Source: an uncultured Kiloniellaceae bacterium
GTDB taxonomy: Bacteria > Pseudomonadota > Alphaproteobacteria > Kiloniellales > Kiloniellaceae
Reading direction: 5' to 3'
NCBI GenBank assembly: GCA_947500035.1
Contig: CANMQP010000019.1
Location: forward strand, 1 to 64,000
DNA length: 64,000 bases
A program made the position numbers and the translations under genes. The notes under the pieces were generated by a model. That model was not told where the DNA came from. It saw nothing but the letters and a program-made list of their open reading frames with translations, and searched no databases. Of this stretch, positions 35,199-45,829 are shown piece after piece. Numbering within the stretch: the stretch's first letter is position 1; the number at the start of each line of letters is the position of its first letter.

Positions 35199-35657
35199 AT
35201 GAACCAGTTTACCCAAAGTGATAACTCCGTACCGGAGATCGTCTTCCAAGGCGCGGTACAGATCGACCCGCAGGCGCATTGCGACGACGAAATCCTCTCC
35301 TTGCTCGAAGAGTGGGCTTCCAGGCCCACACCCTCCAATCCCGGAGCCGCGATCTTTGAGTTGGACAATACCTTCGGCTTTACAATCAGCTACGACGGCA
35401 AAGCCAGCGGCTACTGGCCGGATCCGGAAAGCAACATGCTCAGCGAGACGCTCGTGCGCAGCTTCCTCTTCTCCAACGGGATCTGCGAACTGACCGACCT
35501 CGGCCATCGCCTCTATCTGGCGAACTATAAACTGATCGCGATGGACGGGCAGGAATACCAGCTGGTCTGCCCCTTCCCGACGGCGTCGGGAAACATCGGC
35601 GGCCTTGTCGTTGTGTGTCTCAACAAGAGAATCACACAGCCCTATTCCCATAGCTAA
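35199..35657 (+). CDS. Hypothetical protein, 152 aa
   Basis: I do not recognise this soluble protein. It has no signal peptide. A central segment (A-A-I-F-E-L-D-N-T-F-G-F-T-I-S-Y-D-G) and a C-terminal beta-strand pair (L-V-C-P-F-P-T, G-L-V-V-V-C-L-N) suggest a small alpha/beta or PAS-like fold. The ATG at 35199 has GAGGGAGCGGAC upstream, so the longer frame starting at 35100 is rejected. It is divergent from nothing clear and stands alone before oxyR. Confidence 0.75.
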   Translation: MNQFTQSDNSVPEIVFQGAVQIDPQAHCDDEILSLLEEWASRPTPSNPGAAIFELDNTFGFTISYDGKASGYWPDPESNMLSETLVRSFLFSNGICELTDLGHRLYLANYKLIAMDGQEYQLVCPFPTASGNIGGLVVVCLNKRITQPYSHS

Positions 35658-35669
35658 CCTACTGGGAGC

Positions 35670-36590
35670 TCACTTAGCCCTTGCATCCGGTGGGCCACCG
35701 AGCCCCTTGCCGGCGGCGCGTACAACGCCGCCGATCTCGGTCAGTTGGTCCTGCAGGGGGTTGGTCTTGCGCCAGACCATGCCGATGCTGCGCGAGGGGC
35801 GCGGGTCCGTAAAACGGGCAACCGAGATAGCGGCGGAGCGGATTTCGAGCGGCAGAGCCATCTCCGGGATGAGGGTCACGCCGAGGCCCGCGCCGACCAT
35901 CTGCACGAGCGTCGAGAGCGAAGAGCCCTCCATGAGATTCTGCGGCTCCGAACCGCTTGCCTCACAGAAAGACAGAGCCTGATCGCGAAAACAATGCCCT
36001 TCTTCGAGCAGCAGCAGACGCATCTCCAGGAGCTGTTTGGGACTGGGAACAGGTTTGTCGGCATCCGCCTCCGGGCGCACCAGAACGAAATCCTCGCTGA
36101 AGAGCGCGAACTCGCGCAACGCGGGTTCGGAGATCGGCAGGGCGACGATCGCCATGTCGAGGCGCGATTCCAGCAGGTCCTCGATCACAACCTCGGTCAT
36201 CGCCTCGCGCAGGCGCAGGTCGAGTTCGGGAAAGCGGCTCATGATGAGCTTGATCATCTCGGGCAGCAGATAGGGAGCGACCGTGGGAATGACGCCGACA
36301 CGCAGACGTCCGGCCAGCGGACCCTGGGCCGCACGTGCCAGGTCTTGAAGTTCGTCTACGGCGCGGAGAATCTCGGTGGCGCGCCGGGCAAAGTCTTCGC
36401 CGAGCGGGGTCAGATGGATGTTCCGCACGGCGCGTTCCACCAGAGGCGCGCCAAGCATCGTCTCCAACTCCTTGATCTGTATGGAGAGTGCGGGCTGGGT
36501 AATTGAGCAGGCTTCGGCCGCCCGGCCGAAATGTCCCGCACGCGCGAGGGCATCGAAATAGCGCAGGTGCTTCATGGTCAATCCAATCAT
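35670..36590 (-). CDS. oxyR: OxyR, peroxide-sensing LysR regulator
   Basis: This 306 aa LysR regulator has the typical OxyR start L-R-Y-F-D-A-L-A-R-A-G-H-F-G-R-A-A-E-A-C. The redox cysteines are in G-H-C-F-R-D-Q-A-L-S-F-C, the same spacing as the disulfide-forming pair of E. coli OxyR. Hydrogen peroxide oxidises them and activates peroxide-defence genes. It is divergent from katG, which it should activate. Start could be the ATG at 36590 or 36575; the second has better spacing from a GGAT. Confidence 0.95.
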   Translation of the reverse strand: MIGLTMKHLRYFDALARAGHFGRAAEACSITQPALSIQIKELETMLGAPLVERAVRNIHLTPLGEDFARRATEILRAVDELQDLARAAQGPLAGRLRVGVIPTVAPYLLPEMIKLIMSRFPELDLRLREAMTEVVIEDLLESRLDMAIVALPISEPALREFALFSEDFVLVRPEADADKPVPSPKQLLEMRLLLLEEGHCFRDQALSFCEASGSEPQNLMEGSSLSTLVQMVGAGLGVTLIPEMALPLEIRSAAISVARFTDPRPSRSIGMVWRKTNPLQDQLTEIGGVVRAAGKGLGGPPDARAK

Positions 36591-36647
36591 AAGTTTTTTT
36601 TATCACACCGGTAAATTCTTTCAACTTCTCTAAATGCCTATTAACGA

Positions 36648-36662
36648 TTAGAATTATTCTAA
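36648..36662. promoter_or_regulatory. Perfect palindrome in the oxyR-katG intergenic region
   Basis: TTAGAATTATTCTAA is a perfect 15-base palindrome midway between the divergent genes. Its position suggests part of an OxyR or other operator, but it is not a clear match to the four-site OxyR motif. Confidence 0.45.
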
Positions 36663-36735
36663 GACTAAAGAACAGACGCATCCCTTACCTATCAGAGGCG
36701 CGTGCGCTCAACGACCAACCCCTTGATTTCTTTGA

Positions 36736-38934
<2,199 letters not shown>

Positions 38935-38942
38935 TCATCTTA

Positions 38943-38968
38943 GTCCGGGCGGAACCGACCGCCCGGAC
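38943..38968. terminator. GC-rich stem-loop after katG
   Basis: GTCCGGGCGG pairs perfectly with CCGCCCGGAC around a 6-base loop just after the katG stop. No T-run follows; it may stabilise the transcript end ahead of the next hairpin. Confidence 0.65.
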
Positions 38969-38998
38969 CATCGACTTCCTGAGGGAAGCTTCAAACAA

Positions 38999-39042
38999 CG
39001 CCCGCACGCTGATCCTTATGGATGGTGTGCGGGCGTTTTTTT
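38999..39042 (+). terminator. Rho-independent terminator of katG
   Basis: CGCCCGCAC and GTGTGCGGGCG form a stem followed by seven T. This is the clear katG terminator. Confidence 0.85.
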
Positions 39043-39292
39043 GACCTGCGAAGAGAATCCACTTGGCGCAAGGCAGCTGCGTCGGTTCGCAGTCCGATCG
39101 CCCATGGCCCCTTCGTCCAGGCTGGATCTGATCCAGGGCCTGACTGTGGCCGTCTCAAATCGCAAAGAACGTGATCCGAAGGCTAGCGATCAAGTGCTTT
39201 GCCAGGAGGGTTGTTGTTCGCATAGTCTTTAACGCCGAAACCCCTTTCCCCCCACCCAGCAAGTTCATGAATGCCGCAGAGGAAAAACTTCC

Positions 39293-40060
39293 TTGTTTGA
39301 GAGTCTGACGTCGATTTTCGAGAGCCTGCAGGACCCGGCTGTCCTTGTGCCCTTGCTGGCCGGTGCCCTGATTTCCTGGCTGCTGGCCCGTCACTACTGG
39401 GTGACCCCGATCGATATGAAATTGCGGCAAGCCAGGCGTTACGGAAAAACCGGCTTCGGCGGGGCGGCCGTGCCGCGCAAACCGGAGTCCGCGATCACGC
39501 CGATTGAGACACCGCTCGGAGACTTCCGGATCAACGGCGACGGAACGATTTCCGACCTCTCCCGCAAACTCATGTGGATCCAGGCACCCTGGGGCATGGA
39601 GTGGAACGGGGAGTGGTTCGTCGGCGAGCCGGTCAAGATCAGCTGGTGGGATGCAACGGAACTCTTCGGCAAAGGCGTGCCGCTTGGATACCCGGTCGGC
39701 GCCCTGCAGCCGGCGCACCTGGAAGCCTCGAAATTCGAAAAAGGCTACACGAAGGGGAAATGCGTCGTGTCCTTCGCGGGTTGCGAGAATTGGCGCCTCC
39801 CGACAGCCGACGAGATCAACAGCTTGGGTTTCTTCGATCCTGAGCGGCGGCTTGAGGGTTATGAACATTCCGGTGCGCCCAAGGCCAGCGCCTTGCGTGA
39901 AAAGCTGTTCCCTATCCTGCGCGCATCCGACAGGACCTACTGGCTCTGGTGCGCCCATGAACAGGGTGCGGGCATGGCCTGGGCGGTCGACGGCTCCTGG
40001 CCACCCGGCGACTTCGAGGCGAAATCAAAGTTCAACGTGCTGTTGGTCCGGGCGTTTTGA
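39293..40060 (+). CDS. Lcl C-terminal-like (DUF1566) domain protein with membrane anchor
   Basis: This 255 aa protein has one N-terminal membrane segment (V-L-V-P-L-L-A-G-A-L-I-S-W-L-L-A). A domain resembling DUF1566 (Lcl C-terminal) follows: N-G-D-G-T-I-S-D-L-S-R-K-L-M-W-I-Q, W-W-D-A-T, and W-R-L-P-T-A-D-E-I-N-S-L. That domain is common in surface and adhesion-related proteins but its function is unclear. It starts at TTG with GAGGA ten bases upstream. It faces the hscC-associated J-domain gene. Confidence 0.75.
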   Translation: MFESLTSIFESLQDPAVLVPLLAGALISWLLARHYWVTPIDMKLRQARRYGKTGFGGAAVPRKPESAITPIETPLGDFRINGDGTISDLSRKLMWIQAPWGMEWNGEWFVGEPVKISWWDATELFGKGVPLGYPVGALQPAHLEASKFEKGYTKGKCVVSFAGCENWRLPTADEINSLGFFDPERRLEGYEHSGAPKASALREKLFPILRASDRTYWLWCAHEQGAGMAWAVDGSWPPGDFEAKSKFNVLLVRAF

Positions 40061-40099
40061 GAGGGCCTGTATGACTCGCCCTCCAGCAGCCAACGTCGG

Positions 40100-41293
40100 T
40101 TAGGGGCCCGGCTTCCTGGCGAAGGACACGAGTGAGAAGGACGCGGCGTCGTTCAAGAACCTGCCTTTGCTTTTCTGCAGATAAACTCCGAATACCCCGA
40201 CAGCGAAGAGGACGGTTAGTGAATCTATCGGCATCAGGCTGTCGATGTAGGTAACGCCGCCCACCATCGCCCAGAGCACCGCGGCACGGAGGTAAGCGTG
40301 TGTCAGAGAGAGGCGTTGCCGGTGTTTATTGAGCGCTTGCAGACCCAGGAGCCTTTTGCCCGGTGTGGCGCGCCAGATTGAAGCCTCGCAGGGAGGCGCC
40401 AGAACCACATAGAGCGTAAAAATCACGGTGGGCCAGTCATATTGCGCTGAGAGACCAAAAAGAAGGTCCAGCGGATATACGATCAAGGCAAGCAGGACCA
40501 CGTCAGCCACGAACGCGAGTCCTCTGACAAAAGGCAAAGACTCCGCCTCACCATCGAAGAGGGCAGCCCCCGTTTTCCTTTTTTCTTCAATGTGGAGCGC
40601 AGCACCCCCTTTCACACCGAATTTTTTCGATGCCTGTTGAGGCACGTAATCCTTTAAATCATTAAGAAACTCAAGATCTTCCGCGCTGTAGTCATAACCG
40701 TAAAGCAGGTCATAGTAACGGTTGCTCCACCCGAAGATGCTATCCAGGTAATGCAGAACAGCAGACCGCAGCATTGCCGGTTCGTTCCGTTGCTCTTCGC
40801 AGGCTTTCCAGTGCGCAATCACACGCGCAAAGACAGCATCGCCGAGGGAAGTGCGGAAGTCCTCGGTCAAAAGATGTTCGTCCTGCTCGAAGGCTTTCCA
40901 GTTCTCAACAAAGTAATGATCGTTCTTCGAGGCAAGAAGTGCATCCATGTGGTCCAGAAGATACTGAAAGTCCGGCGGCGCTGTAGTTGCCGCCGGGGTT
41001 TCGTCCTGCTGGCATTGGCCCTGCGGATCCCCAACGCCCTCCTCCGGCTCGGAATGTAACGCCTCCAATACCTCGGGACCGGCGCCGGAAAGCGCCTCAT
41101 CCTCAGTGTCATCCTGAATCGCGAGATCGTTTTCCACCAGATAGCACGCAAACTTGTAGGCCTCGTGGAGCTGCTGAAACGCGACAGAATCCTCATCCGG
41201 CCGGGTCTGCTTCAGCTTGCGGGCATAAGCGCGCTTGACTTCGCGCTTGTCGTCGGTGGGCGCAATCTCCAGAACCGACCAGGGCGCCGTCAC
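40100..41293 (-). CDS. J-domain-like protein with RDD-type membrane domain
   Basis: This 397 aa protein starts with a J-domain-like fold: P-W-S-V-L-E-I-A-P-T-D-D-K-R-E-V-K-R-A-Y-A-R-K-L-K. The essential H-P-D motif reads T-R-P-D-E-D, so His is replaced by Arg and ATPase stimulation is doubtful. An acidic linker and helical region follow. The C-terminal 150 residues are an RDD-like membrane domain (R-A-T-P-G-K-R-L-L-G-L). The GTG start overlaps the hscC stop (GTGA). It parallels E. coli, where the Djl J-proteins accompany HscC, and is likely the membrane partner of HscC. Confidence 0.85.
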   Translation of the reverse strand: MTAPWSVLEIAPTDDKREVKRAYARKLKQTRPDEDSVAFQQLHEAYKFACYLVENDLAIQDDTEDEALSGAGPEVLEALHSEPEEGVGDPQGQCQQDETPAATTAPPDFQYLLDHMDALLASKNDHYFVENWKAFEQDEHLLTEDFRTSLGDAVFARVIAHWKACEEQRNEPAMLRSAVLHYLDSIFGWSNRYYDLLYGYDYSAEDLEFLNDLKDYVPQQASKKFGVKGGAALHIEEKRKTGAALFDGEAESLPFVRGLAFVADVVLLALIVYPLDLLFGLSAQYDWPTVIFTLYVVLAPPCEASIWRATPGKRLLGLQALNKHRQRLSLTHAYLRAAVLWAMVGGVTYIDSLMPIDSLTVLFAVGVFGVYLQKSKGRFLNDAASFSLVSFARKPGP

Positions 41294-42981
41294 TGCAGCG
41301 GCCCCGCTTCCATGGCATCCAGCAGTTCCTTGAGTTGCTGGCGGGCCTTTGTGATTTCAGTCGCGTTCTGAGCGTCCAGGACGCGTTCAAAGTTCGCGAG
41401 GAGCTCACCCAGCATGGTCCGTTCGTTACCAAGATAAAGGCTGTAGAGATGCTCGCCCCGGGACAGCAGCTCTCTATTCTCTTCCTGCTCGCGCGGGTGA
41501 AACTTCAGCGCGGCCAGTCTCTCTTTCGACCTTTCCAGCTCTCCGGCGCTCAGGGTGCCGGGCGACTGTTCGATGACATGATTGATGAGTGTGCCGGTGG
41601 AATTGACCTTAACGTCGACTTCCAGCAATCCATTCATGTCATAGCTGAAACGCAGATCGAAGGTCTCCTCGCCCGCCTTGTTAGGTGGCACCTTCACATC
41701 GATCGCGCCCAGAAAGACATTCTTCTCCACCAGCCTGTGTTCGCCCTGATAGACGTTGACCTGTAGCTGTTTCTGATTGTTTTCGACGGTCTGCAGTGTT
41801 TCGACCCGGCTGGCAGGCACGACCGAATTGCGCTCGATGATGGGGAGGAAATAACCCGCACGGCCCGAGCCGCCGGGGTCGACCACTTCGGTGCCGAGGG
41901 TGTAAGGGCAAACGTCGGTCAGCACGACATCGTCCAGGGTCCGGTCCTTCGCCTTGAGGCCGGCCTGCACCGCCGCGCCCATGGCGATAGCGAGGTCCGG
42001 GTCCAGGTGGCTGGAGGGAATGCGGCCAAAGAGCTTGCCGACCGCATTCCTGAAGATCGCCATGCGCGTGGCGCCGCCGACCAGCAGAACCTCCTCGATT
42101 TCCGCAAGGGGAATGCGCGCATCCCGTAACGCTTGCTCGATCGGGTTGCGGACGCGCAAAAGAAGCGGCGTAACACAGGTTTTAAACCATTCACCCGAGG
42201 CCTCGAATTCGATCTCACGGCCTGCCAGCGTCAAGGCCAGACGCTTCGGCCAAGGCGCGTTGATATTGCATTTGACCTCCTCGAGCGATTCGAAGAGCTG
42301 TTGAAGCTCCTGTTTGGTAAGCTGCTCCCGCTCAAGATCATTCCTGGCCAGAAAATCGCTCACCAGAGCCTCGAGGAAGTCTTCGCCGCCGAGGTAGTTG
42401 TCCCCTGCGCTGGCATGGACCTCCATAACGCCCTCGAAGTACTCGATCACCGACACGTCGAAGGTGCCGCCGCCCATATCGAGGACGGCAAAGATCCCTT
42501 CCTTGCGCTCATGCAGTCCGTAAGCCAGCGCCGCGGCAGTCGGTTCGTTGATCAGCCGCCGCACCTTCAGCCCGGCGATCTCTCCCGCCTGCTTGGTGGC
42601 GTGGCGCTGGTTGTCGTTGAAGTAGGCCGGGACGCTGATAATCGCTTCCTCGACGGCCTCACCCAGATAGGTCTCGGCATCTTCCTTCAGGGACTTCAGG
42701 ACAAACGCACTGAGTTCCGTTGCCGAGAAACGCCGGTCATTGAGCTCGACTTCATGTTTCGTACCCATCAGCCGCTTGAACACTGCGACTGTGGCGTCGG
42801 GGTGCGTCATAAGTCGGTGTTTTGCGGTTTTGCCGACAATAATGTTCTTCCCGCCATCCAGCCCGACCACTGACGGCGTCAACAGGTCGCCGTGGCGGTT
42901 CTCAATCAGCCTGGCCGCGCCATCCTGCCACACGCCGCAGGCAGAGTTCGTCGTGCCCAAATCAATGCCGATAATCGCCAT
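41290..42981 (-). CDS. hscC: Hsp70 chaperone HscC-like
   Basis: This 563 aa Hsp70 has the nucleotide-binding domain (I-G-I-D-L-G-T-T-N-S; V-L-D-M-G-G-G-T-F-D-V-S; V-L-L-V-G-G-A-T-R-M) and a short substrate-binding domain. Its size and the diverged C-terminus match HscC (556 aa in E. coli) rather than DnaK (about 640 aa). The ATG at 42981 begins M-A-I-I-G-I-D-L-G-T; longer frames upstream are not protein-like. It overlaps the J-domain gene, so the two are coupled. Clients are unknown. Confidence 0.93.
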   Translation of the reverse strand: MAIIGIDLGTTNSACGVWQDGAARLIENRHGDLLTPSVVGLDGGKNIIVGKTAKHRLMTHPDATVAVFKRLMGTKHEVELNDRRFSATELSAFVLKSLKEDAETYLGEAVEEAIISVPAYFNDNQRHATKQAGEIAGLKVRRLINEPTAAALAYGLHERKEGIFAVLDMGGGTFDVSVIEYFEGVMEVHASAGDNYLGGEDFLEALVSDFLARNDLEREQLTKQELQQLFESLEEVKCNINAPWPKRLALTLAGREIEFEASGEWFKTCVTPLLLRVRNPIEQALRDARIPLAEIEEVLLVGGATRMAIFRNAVGKLFGRIPSSHLDPDLAIAMGAAVQAGLKAKDRTLDDVVLTDVCPYTLGTEVVDPGGSGRAGYFLPIIERNSVVPASRVETLQTVENNQKQLQVNVYQGEHRLVEKNVFLGAIDVKVPPNKAGEETFDLRFSYDMNGLLEVDVKVNSTGTLINHVIEQSPGTLSAGELERSKERLAALKFHPREQEENRELLSRGEHLYSLYLGNERTMLGELLANFERVLDAQNATEITKARQQLKELLDAMEAGPLQ

Positions 42982-43404
42982 ATTATCTGTTCGTCTTTTG
43001 AGAAAGAATTTGAGGTCTTCGCCAGGGGAGTCGTCCATCGCTGTCGCACGCCCGTTGGCATGTTCATGATTATGGCAGCCGGTGTCAATCGATGGATTTT
43101 CCACGGTTTTGACAAGACTTTCCGCCAGGAAATCCCCCGGAAAGCATGCATTCCGGTCATCGAATTGATAAAATAATTCAATAGGTTTGCGGTCAATTAC
43201 GCGTTGAGACAAGCCTTTCGGGCACCACTGACTTGAAGAAACTGCAGAGAAGCGGTTAGGCTTTTTCCGGTCTTCGATAAGGTTTTGCGGGTGCAGGCTC
43301 AAATATTTTTGTGACTCACTGCAGCTGGACAACTGGAAGCGGCAATACAGGTTAAATCGAGACCGCCCTTGCAGAGGGCTCCTCAAGGCTCGGAAGGAAA
43401 TGAC
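42982..43404. other. Divergent gap between hscC and the MBL-fold gene
   Basis: The gap should hold both promoters. On the minus strand a weak TTGACC-N17-TTTTAT pair lies near 43165-43195. No gene or clear operator was recognised. Confidence 0.4.
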
Positions 43405-44238
43405 GTGACCCAGCTTCGTTTCGGATTTTTAGCCACCCTTGTCTTCTCGCTTGCATTGGGGCTCACCCCCGACACCGCGCATGCCAGCAAGTGTTTCGCA
43501 TATGTTGAGCAGGCACCCGAGCTCCGGCCTTCGACCTCGCCTGTGCCGGGGGTCGTTCCCGTAGGATTTTCCACGGCTCAGCTGGCCCCCTCGGTGCGGA
43601 TCACCTACGTCACCCACTCGACCTTCCGCCTCGAAACGCCTGAGGGCGTGGTCATCGCCACCGATTACGCAGGTTTTGCCGGGGCCGGAGTGGTGCCGAC
43701 AGTGGTCACCATGAACCACGCCCACGAGACCCACTACACCGCATTCCCCGATCCGGCGATCCAGCACGTGCTGCGCGGCTGGAACCCGCAGGGCGGGCCG
43801 GCAAAACACAACCTAACGGTCGAAGACGTTCTGATCCGGAATGTGCCCACCGATATCCGCCACTGGGACGGCGGTGCCGAGCGTGACGGCAATTCGATCT
43901 TTATCTTTGAAGTCGCCGATCTTTGCATCGGCCATCTGGGTCACCTGCATCACAAGCCCACGCCGGAACAGCTCGCCATGATCGGCCGCCTGGACGTGGT
44001 CTTCGCGCCGGTCGACGGCAGCTACACACTGGACCTGCCCACAATGATCGAACTCCTGAAGGAGCTTCGCACCAGCCTTGTGATCCCCATGCACTCCTTC
44101 AGTGACAGCTCGCTCCGGCTGTTCCTGGCCGGCATGCTCTCGGATTTCGAGCTCGATATGGCAAAGGAGGCAACCATCGAGATTTCGCTGACCACTCTTC
44201 CCCGGCAGCCAACCGTGTTGGTGCTGCCCGGACGGTAA
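43405..44238 (+). CDS. Exported MBL-fold metallo-hydrolase
   Basis: This 277 aa protein has a signal peptide (F-G-F-L-A-T-L-V-F-S-L-A-L-G-L-T-P-D-T-A-H-A) and a metallo-beta-lactamase fold of the UlaG-like type: V-T-H-S-T-F-R-L-E-T-P-E-G, M-N-H-A-H-E-T-H-Y and P-V-D-G-S-Y-T. The metal site differs from classical H-x-H-x-D-H (N-H-A-H-E-T-H). It probably hydrolyses a phosphoester or lactone in the periplasm. I chose the GTG at 43405, with AAGGA upstream, since it places the signal peptide correctly. Confidence 0.85.
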   Translation: MTQLRFGFLATLVFSLALGLTPDTAHASKCFAYVEQAPELRPSTSPVPGVVPVGFSTAQLAPSVRITYVTHSTFRLETPEGVVIATDYAGFAGAGVVPTVVTMNHAHETHYTAFPDPAIQHVLRGWNPQGGPAKHNLTVEDVLIRNVPTDIRHWDGGAERDGNSIFIFEVADLCIGHLGHLHHKPTPEQLAMIGRLDVVFAPVDGSYTLDLPTMIELLKELRTSLVIPMHSFSDSSLRLFLAGMLSDFELDMAKEATIEISLTTLPRQPTVLVLPGR

Positions 44239-44286
44239 CGCCGCGTGAAGGTCCGGAAACCAGGGTGGGCTTTGAATACGCCGGCT

Positions 44287-44469
44287 TTAGCGGGGCCGGT
44301 ATCCGGTTGGGGCCCCCTCCTTCGACCCTGATGAGCTCGCCGGGATGAGGTTCTTGAGCAACGAGAAGGGTTTCTCCACGCCGACACGTAGCGCAAAAGC
44401 AGCAAGGGAGGACAGCAGGATAAAGAAAGTCAGTAAAATAGGGCGCAGGCGCGTCGGACGGTCTGGCAT
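44287..44469 (-). CDS. Small membrane protein, 60 aa
   Basis: This short protein has one membrane helix (I-L-L-T-F-F-I-L-L-S-S-L-A-A-F-A-L-R-V) after a basic N-terminus (R-P-T-R-L-R-P). It begins 25 bases after the end of the larger membrane-protein gene on the same strand, so it may be a subunit. No family recognised. Confidence 0.45.
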   Translation of the reverse strand: MPDRPTRLRPILLTFFILLSSLAAFALRVGVEKPFSLLKNLIPASSSGSKEGAPTGYRPR

Positions 44470-44493
44470 TCCGCATCACGCCTAACACCCTAT

Positions 44494-45543
44494 TCAGGTC
44501 CGATTGAGGCCGAGGGTTTTCTGGAGCGGTGCTTTGCGGACCTTCCAGATCACTGAGTCAACGATGTAGTGGTGAAAGTTGACGGCCTGATAAATCACGA
44601 TCATCGAGGGAATACCGATACTGTAGAACAGCGCCTCGAAACTGCCGATCCCCGTGTAGAGCAGCGTTGTGATGAGGAAACAGACCCCAAAGTAAGCCAC
44701 CCATCTGTTCGGATGCGAAATCCAGGAAAGGAACTTTGCCTTGGGGTCAGTGCCGTCCCGGAAGCGGTTGCTGTTGAACAGCCAAACGAACAGCAGATAC
44801 TGGGCATTGTGCCAGATATTGATGACCAGCCAGCCATAGGTGATATCTTCGATGAAGATGTAACCTGCACCGAAAACGATGACGTGCGACGCCATGTAGA
44901 GACTGTGAGCGACCGCGCCGCGGCCCTCCCAAAAAGCGCGCAGCCGTGCAGCCGTCCAAAGCGCCAGCGTGGCAATCGATGCCACGGCCACCACGTCTAC
45001 CAGCAGACCGGGCACCGGAATCACCCTGATTTCCAGTCCCAGAAAGGTCTCCGGATCCTGCCAGGAGCGGTAGAGGATGCCCCAGAGCGGCAGAAGATAG
45101 AATGCCAGCTTGGTCAGAGTTTCGTTCTCGTTGACCAGACCGTCGGATTTACGCCGGTAAACCTGGCTGACGCCCCAGCTCTGGCGGGCGTAATGAAAAC
45201 ACTGCCAGTAAAGATAAATGGATCCCAGAACCCATAGACCGAACCCAAGGGCCAGCGCCAAAGTCGCCGCCAAGACGATAAAGGGTAGCCATAGAACCAG
45301 GAAACGATGCTGCTGAAAACTCGCGCGGTCGAAACAGAGGCGCGTGTAGGTCGCGATCACATGGTGATAACCCAGCAGCCAAAGATCGAGAAAGAGGATA
45401 GGCGCAAAGAGCCTTGGATCGGCGATCACTGCGGCTCCGGACGCCAAGGCGACCAAGGTCGTCCCCACCACGAAACCGAGATCGAAACCCGGTCCGCGCA
45501 GCCAGCCGGCAGGCCGGCCCATAGTCTCTGAAATCGATGCCAT
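44494..45543 (-). CDS. Polytopic membrane protein with conserved His pairs
   Basis: This 349 aa inner-membrane protein has about eight hydrophobic segments. Several His-containing motifs fall at helix ends: G-Y-H-H-V-I-A-T-Y-T-R, C-F-H-Y-A-R-Q-S-W-G, I-W-H-N-A-Q-Y-L-L-F and N-F-H-H-Y-I-V-D-S-V-I-W-K-V. The repeated His-His/His pattern resembles membrane di-iron or metal enzymes, and the last motif occurs in a widespread uncharacterised family. I do not claim a reaction. It is followed by a possible small partner gene. Confidence 0.8.
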   Translation of the reverse strand: MASISETMGRPAGWLRGPGFDLGFVVGTTLVALASGAAVIADPRLFAPILFLDLWLLGYHHVIATYTRLCFDRASFQQHRFLVLWLPFIVLAATLALALGFGLWVLGSIYLYWQCFHYARQSWGVSQVYRRKSDGLVNENETLTKLAFYLLPLWGILYRSWQDPETFLGLEIRVIPVPGLLVDVVAVASIATLALWTAARLRAFWEGRGAVAHSLYMASHVIVFGAGYIFIEDITYGWLVINIWHNAQYLLFVWLFNSNRFRDGTDPKAKFLSWISHPNRWVAYFGVCFLITTLLYTGIGSFEALFYSIGIPSMIVIYQAVNFHHYIVDSVIWKVRKAPLQKTLGLNRT

Positions 45544-45751
45544 GCTTTCACCAGAACAAGAGAGCGAGATCCCAGTTCACCGAAACCGGCACCACCAGAG
45601 ACCGCGATCTAACCGTATGTTTCCCGAGTGCAGCCGTTTTTTTCGCCTGAAACCCAAGAAAAACAGCAGAACTCGCCGACCCAGTAGTGATAGCTGAATC
45701 GGGTGAAAATCCTGTTAACTAATAGATTGTATTTATGGGGAAATCAGACGT

Positions 45752-45789
45752 AAAAAAACGCCCGGTCCATGTTCAGACCGGGCGTTTTT
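45752..45789. terminator. Bidirectional terminator after the HEAT-repeat gene
   Basis: AAACGCCCGGTC pairs with GACCGGGCGTTT around an 8-base loop, with A- and T-runs on the two sides. It terminates the minus-strand HEAT gene (stop at 45830) and would also work in the other direction. Confidence 0.9.
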
Positions 45790-45829
45790 GATCTGCCCAT
45801 GCTACCGGAGTCGATAACATCCGAGTCGA

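Noticed and set aside
42982-43386. N-terminal extension of HscC
   Set aside because: The Hsp70 start M-A-I-I-G-I-D-L-G-T fits the family; the extra 135 residues are not protein-like and would fill the whole promoter region.
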